Origin: an uncultured Oscillibacter sp.
Lineage (GTDB): Bacteria; Bacillota; Clostridia; Oscillospirales; Oscillospiraceae
Direction of reading: 5' to 3'
Assembly: GCF_910579365.1 (NCBI RefSeq)
Contig: NZ_CAJTUX010000099.1
Coordinates: 1-7,075, forward strand
DNA: 7,075 nucleotides
A model generated the notes under the pieces. That model was not told the DNA's origin, made no database searches, and saw only the letters and a program-made list of their open reading frames with translations. Of this stretch, positions 4,840-7,075 are shown in pieces. A program made the position numbers and the translations under genes. Within the stretch, counting starts at the first letter, position 1, and every line of letters starts with the position of its first letter.

Positions 4840-7075
4840 CTTCTCTTCCTGAACAGGCGGCATTTCTCTCTTCCTTTCCTTGATTGAACTCCATCTTTAT
4901 TCACCTCACGGTCGTTCGGAAGCTGGGGCATCACATCCGCGGGAGGCTCCGGCGGCAAAACGTCCTCGTCAAGTTCATCGGCTATGCCCGATTCCTGCTG
5001 GAGATTAGGGATGGATCCATCCAGCTTGTAGCCCAGCCACATTTCCATCTCGTCTTTTTTTGGCAGCACAGGCGTATAGAGATAGGTATATGCCCGTCCC
5101 AAAGCTCCGGTAAAAAGCTCCTGGACCGGCCGCTGTTCGACCTCCCCATCACTCATGACGTGCTTAGCGGAAAGCCCAACATAAGGCTCCACATAGTATA
5201 TTTTTGATATACCCATATAGCACGCCTTTTTCGAGCAGAGCTCGCACGGGCTGGAAGTTGTGAACAAATAACCGCCGCGGATGCTGGCTCCTCCCTGATC
5301 GGCCAGGTTAAGAAATGCCCGCTCCTCTCCATGCAGGGACCTGGGGTGGACTTGGTTTTTGTTGTGATCAATGCTGTTGAAAATGTCTTTGAAACAATAG
5401 GGAAGACGTTTTCCCAGCTCCGACATGATTCTCTGCGCCTGCGTCACCTGCTCCCCCATTTTCCTGAGGTGTTGTTGGAAGGTGTCGCCGTCATCGTTTT
5501 CATAGTCGCTGTAAGCGGCTGTGCTCCAGTGGCGGGAGATATCGAAAATATCCCGATAGGTGCAGGGAACTCGGCCGGGAGGCACATCGTTCCATCCAAT
5601 AGAGCGAACCTGGTAATTTGCGCCCGTGAGTACAGCGCCAACCTGCCGTGAAACACAACCGGAGCTCACTTTTGCTGTTTGAGCGATCTGCATGCATCGC
5701 TCAATATCGGTTGGAAGGACCAGCCCCGGATTCATGATAAGAGAAACATAGCGGACTAAATTGCGCTTGAGCAGCAGCCGCTGCTGGTTATCAGTACGGT
5801 TGTAAATGAAAATGTCCGCCACTTCCACACATCGCTCCACATTCTGCATAACAAACGGAAGAATCGCGGAGAATCTGGCGTTCAGCTTCTCCTTAAGAGG
5901 CTGTAAGGAGTTTACTGTGAGCGCGCTATAGCTTACCGGGTCAGTTACAGACTTGTCTCCGGCAAATTTTTTGTACTCACTTAGCAGCTCGATGGTATCA
6001 ATCGCCCTGATTTCGTCGGAAGTAAGCCGCTTGGGTATTCCCTCCAGGCGTGCGCGCCGCTCTTTCTCATCTGTGGAAATAGCCACAAGATAATAGCTGG
6101 AATATCGCGCTTTCAAATACATTGACTCAAAGGGATTTTTGATTGAGTCGATGACCACCATCACCCGCTGTGTCTCCCGCTCCAAAGACGTAAGGATCGC
6201 CTTGTACTTTTTATCGGAGGTCAACACATCCTTAAACTCCTTCAGTTTCTGCAGGTAGTCCCGCAGCACCTTCAGGCACAAATTGATTCGCTTCGCAATG
6301 GTCAAAAATCCGTCCTCTTGGATTTTTTTTGACACACTGTCTCCGTATACGATGGGCCTTCCCCAAGTCCGCAGGTTGATTCCGATATCCTGCATGATAA
6401 TCGTCCCCATCCCATCTGATCGCGGGCCTTCATCGCTTCGTCCACGCCGTTCTGTTTCTTCAGCTCGTTCACCATCCGGTCCACCTGCTCCCTCGCCTGC
6501 CGGTCGATCTCCCGCAGGTGCGGGTACAGCCGCCCCGTCAGCAGCATGGAGGTGTACGTCCCTGGGTGGTGTTCCTCCAGAAATGTCTCCCGCAGCATCC
6601 CGTACTTGCCCAGGGGCATTTCCTCCAGTTCCTCCGCTCCGTCCACTTCCAGGTCGGGAATCAGGTAATCGCCCGCCTGCTTGTAAGTCAGTTCCATCGT
6701 CATGGGTAACGCTCCTTTCTTCACTTTCGCGCTTTACAGTGTTAAATTCTTCCTTGACCTTAGTATAGTCGATCACAGGCGATTTTGCAAGAGGTTTTTC
6801 AATATTTTTTTCTTTATTTTTCGCCTGTTCCCGGTCATAGGTCTTGACGGCGCGGCCAATTTCGTTGAGAAGGTCCATGGACACCTGGCTGGCAGCGCTG
6901 CCCAGGTGGTGCAGGACGGCGGGGGTGGAGAACTCGGTAATGCCCGCAAGGTCCTCGTCCTCCAAATACTCGCTGGGGTCCAGGCCGCAGCGGGTCAGGA
7001 GGGTGTACTGGACGCTGGCAGTCAGAAGGTTTTTATAGCGCACTTCCAGATTGAGGTCGTCCAGTTCCTCCAAAA
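4836..7075 (-). CDS. Chimeric frame: integrative-element protein end fused to 5'-truncated AvcD/DcdV-like antiphage deoxycytidylate deaminase
   Basis: One frame runs from the right edge to TGA at 4836, 745 residues counted from a TTG at 7071-7073. It is open to the edge, so the true start may lie outside. Residues 1-120 resemble integrative-element proteins (RYKNLLTASVQYTLLTRCGLDP). Residues about 121-221 are Gly/Asp/Arg/Pro-rich and overlap tnpV in another frame. From Met222 (6408-6410) it is a deaminase of the AvcD/DcdV antiphage group: MQDIGINLR, VMVVIDSIKNPFE, YYLVAISTDEKERRARL (remains of the P-loop kinase-like domain), then the deaminase domain about 450-665 with SRQVGAVL, GWNDVP, HGE (zinc ligand His581, proton shuttle Glu583) and PCELC (zinc ligands Cys610, Cys613). 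It would deaminate dCMP/dCTP and deplete dC nucleotides during infection. The Walker-A N-terminus usual in this group is absent, cut at the tnpV junction. Translation could also begin at Met222 or Met227, though ribosome binding sites there are weak. The C-terminal tail (about 690-745) is acidic, then Lys/Arg-rich. Confidence 0.8.
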   Translation of the reverse strand, partial: LEELDDLNLEVRYKNLLTASVQYTLLTRCGLDPSEYLEDEDLAGITEFSTPAVLHHLGSAASQVSMDLLNEIGRAVKTYDREQAKNKEKNIEKPLAKSPVIDYTKVKEEFNTVKRESEERSVTHDDGTDLQAGGRLPDSRPGSGRSGGTGGNAPGQVRDAAGDISGGTPPRDVHLHAADGAAVPAPAGDRPAGEGAGGPDGERAEETERRGRSDEGPRSDGMGTIIMQDIGINLRTWGRPIVYGDSVSKKIQEDGFLTIAKRINLCLKVLRDYLQKLKEFKDVLTSDKKYKAILTSLERETQRVMVVIDSIKNPFESMYLKARYSSYYLVAISTDEKERRARLEGIPKRLTSDEIRAIDTIELLSEYKKFAGDKSVTDPVSYSALTVNSLQPLKEKLNARFSAILPFVMQNVERCVEVADIFIYNRTDNQQRLLLKRNLVRYVSLIMNPGLVLPTDIERCMQIAQTAKVSSGCVSRQVGAVLTGANYQVRSIGWNDVPPGRVPCTYRDIFDISRHWSTAAYSDYENDDGDTFQQHLRKMGEQVTQAQRIMSELGKRLPYCFKDIFNSIDHNKNQVHPRSLHGEERAFLNLADQGGASIRGGYLFTTSSPCELCSKKACYMGISKIYYVEPYVGLSAKHVMSDGEVEQRPVQELFTGALGRAYTYLYTPVLPKKDEMEMWLGYKLDGSIPNLQQESGIADELDEDVLPPEPPADVMPQLPNDREVNKDGVQSRKGREKCRLFRKRR
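6302..6703 (-). pseudogene. tnpV: tnpV (transposon-encoded TnpV family), 3'-truncated
   Basis: 133 codons from the ATG at 6701-6703, which has AAAGGAG (6712-6718) 8 bases upstream. Residues 1-99 match TnpV well: MELTYKQAGDYLIPDL, LGKYGMLRETFLEEHHPGTYTS, LLTGRLYPHLREIDRQA and the KARDQMGW segment. After that Trp (6407-6409) the usual VGRMNNIR...AEEIVLxELIY ending is missing and the frame runs 34 unrelated codons through the deaminase gene to a stop at 6302. Intact family members are about 115-125 residues. TnpV is a small protein of unknown role carried by clostridial Tn4451-like and integrative elements. The frame overlaps the long chimeric frame, which reads this stretch in another phase. 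The loss of the C-terminus makes function doubtful. Confidence 0.75.
6407..7075 (-). mobile_element. Fragment of an integrative/conjugative element (element protein end plus tnpV)
   Basis: The right edge of the window shows a protein segment (RYKNLLTASVQYTLLTRCGLDPSEYL, about residues 11-36 of the frame from 7073) of a type that I associate, from memory, with large helicase/methylase-like proteins of Firmicutes integrative elements. It is followed by tnpV. Similarity to the element stops near 6406, where deaminase sequence begins. No terminal inverted repeats, integrase or transposase are visible, so the element's extent and its left end cannot be set. Confidence 0.5.

Noticed and set aside
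6283..6768. Plus-strand Pro/Ser-rich frame opposite tnpV and the deaminase start
   Set aside because: It is antisense to recognisable coding sequence, has low-complexity composition and matches no family.
1..7075. CRISPR array, rRNA or complete insertion sequence
   Set aside because: No regularly spaced repeats of 20 or more bases, no rRNA-like sequence and no transposase or terminal inverted repeats were found by reading; only a tnpV fragment and an element protein edge are visible.

Overview
The window looks like chromosome of a moderately high-GC Clostridia member, probably an Oscillospiraceae gut commensal. This is inferred from the gene families (GH25 lysozyme, BmrR-like MerR regulator, YghA-type SDR, tnpV and integrative-element proteins), the strong AGGAGG-type ribosome binding sites and tRNAs with encoded CCA. 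No species can be named from the sequence alone.

Left part (1-3690), mostly housekeeping. The 3' end of a GH25 peptidoglycan hydrolase (+) converges on a MerR-family one-component regulator (-) across a shared hairpin terminator. The MerR gene has a textbook MerR-type promoter of its own (19-bp spacer with a CCCCCGGGGG operator core), which points to autoregulation. A strong sigma-A promoter then drives a three-gene tRNA operon, Met(CAT)-Glu(TTC)-Val(CAC). Stable GNRA-like or pentaloop hairpins lie between the tRNAs and a good intrinsic terminator closes the operon. Next is a YghA/YdaD-like NAD(P)-dependent short-chain oxidoreductase (+), preceded by an odd stretch of short direct repeats and an apparently ownerless minus-strand terminator.

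Right part (3691-7075), accessory DNA, all on the minus strand. In transcription order it holds: (i) the edge of an integrative-element protein; (ii) a 3'-truncated tnpV gene in a different, overlapping frame; (iii) an AvcD/DcdV-like antiphage deoxycytidylate deaminase whose N-terminal P-loop segment has been cut off at the tnpV junction near 6406, so that one reading frame runs from the element protein into the deaminase; and (iv) a gene with a 4-bp ATGA overlap encoding a dCTP-deaminase/dUTPase-fold domain, a helical linker and two C-terminal membrane helices. The deaminase keeps all its zinc-site residues. The partner keeps the fold motifs but, by eye, lacks the catalytic Glu and the phosphate-binding Ser/Arg of bacterial Dcd.

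The pair (iii)+(iv) is the most interesting content. It looks like a two-gene deoxynucleotide-manipulating (antiphage-type) operon with a membrane-anchored, probably non-catalytic nucleotide-binding partner, caught here after a recombination event removed the NTPase nucleotide-binding loop. Whether this copy still works cannot be told from the sequence.
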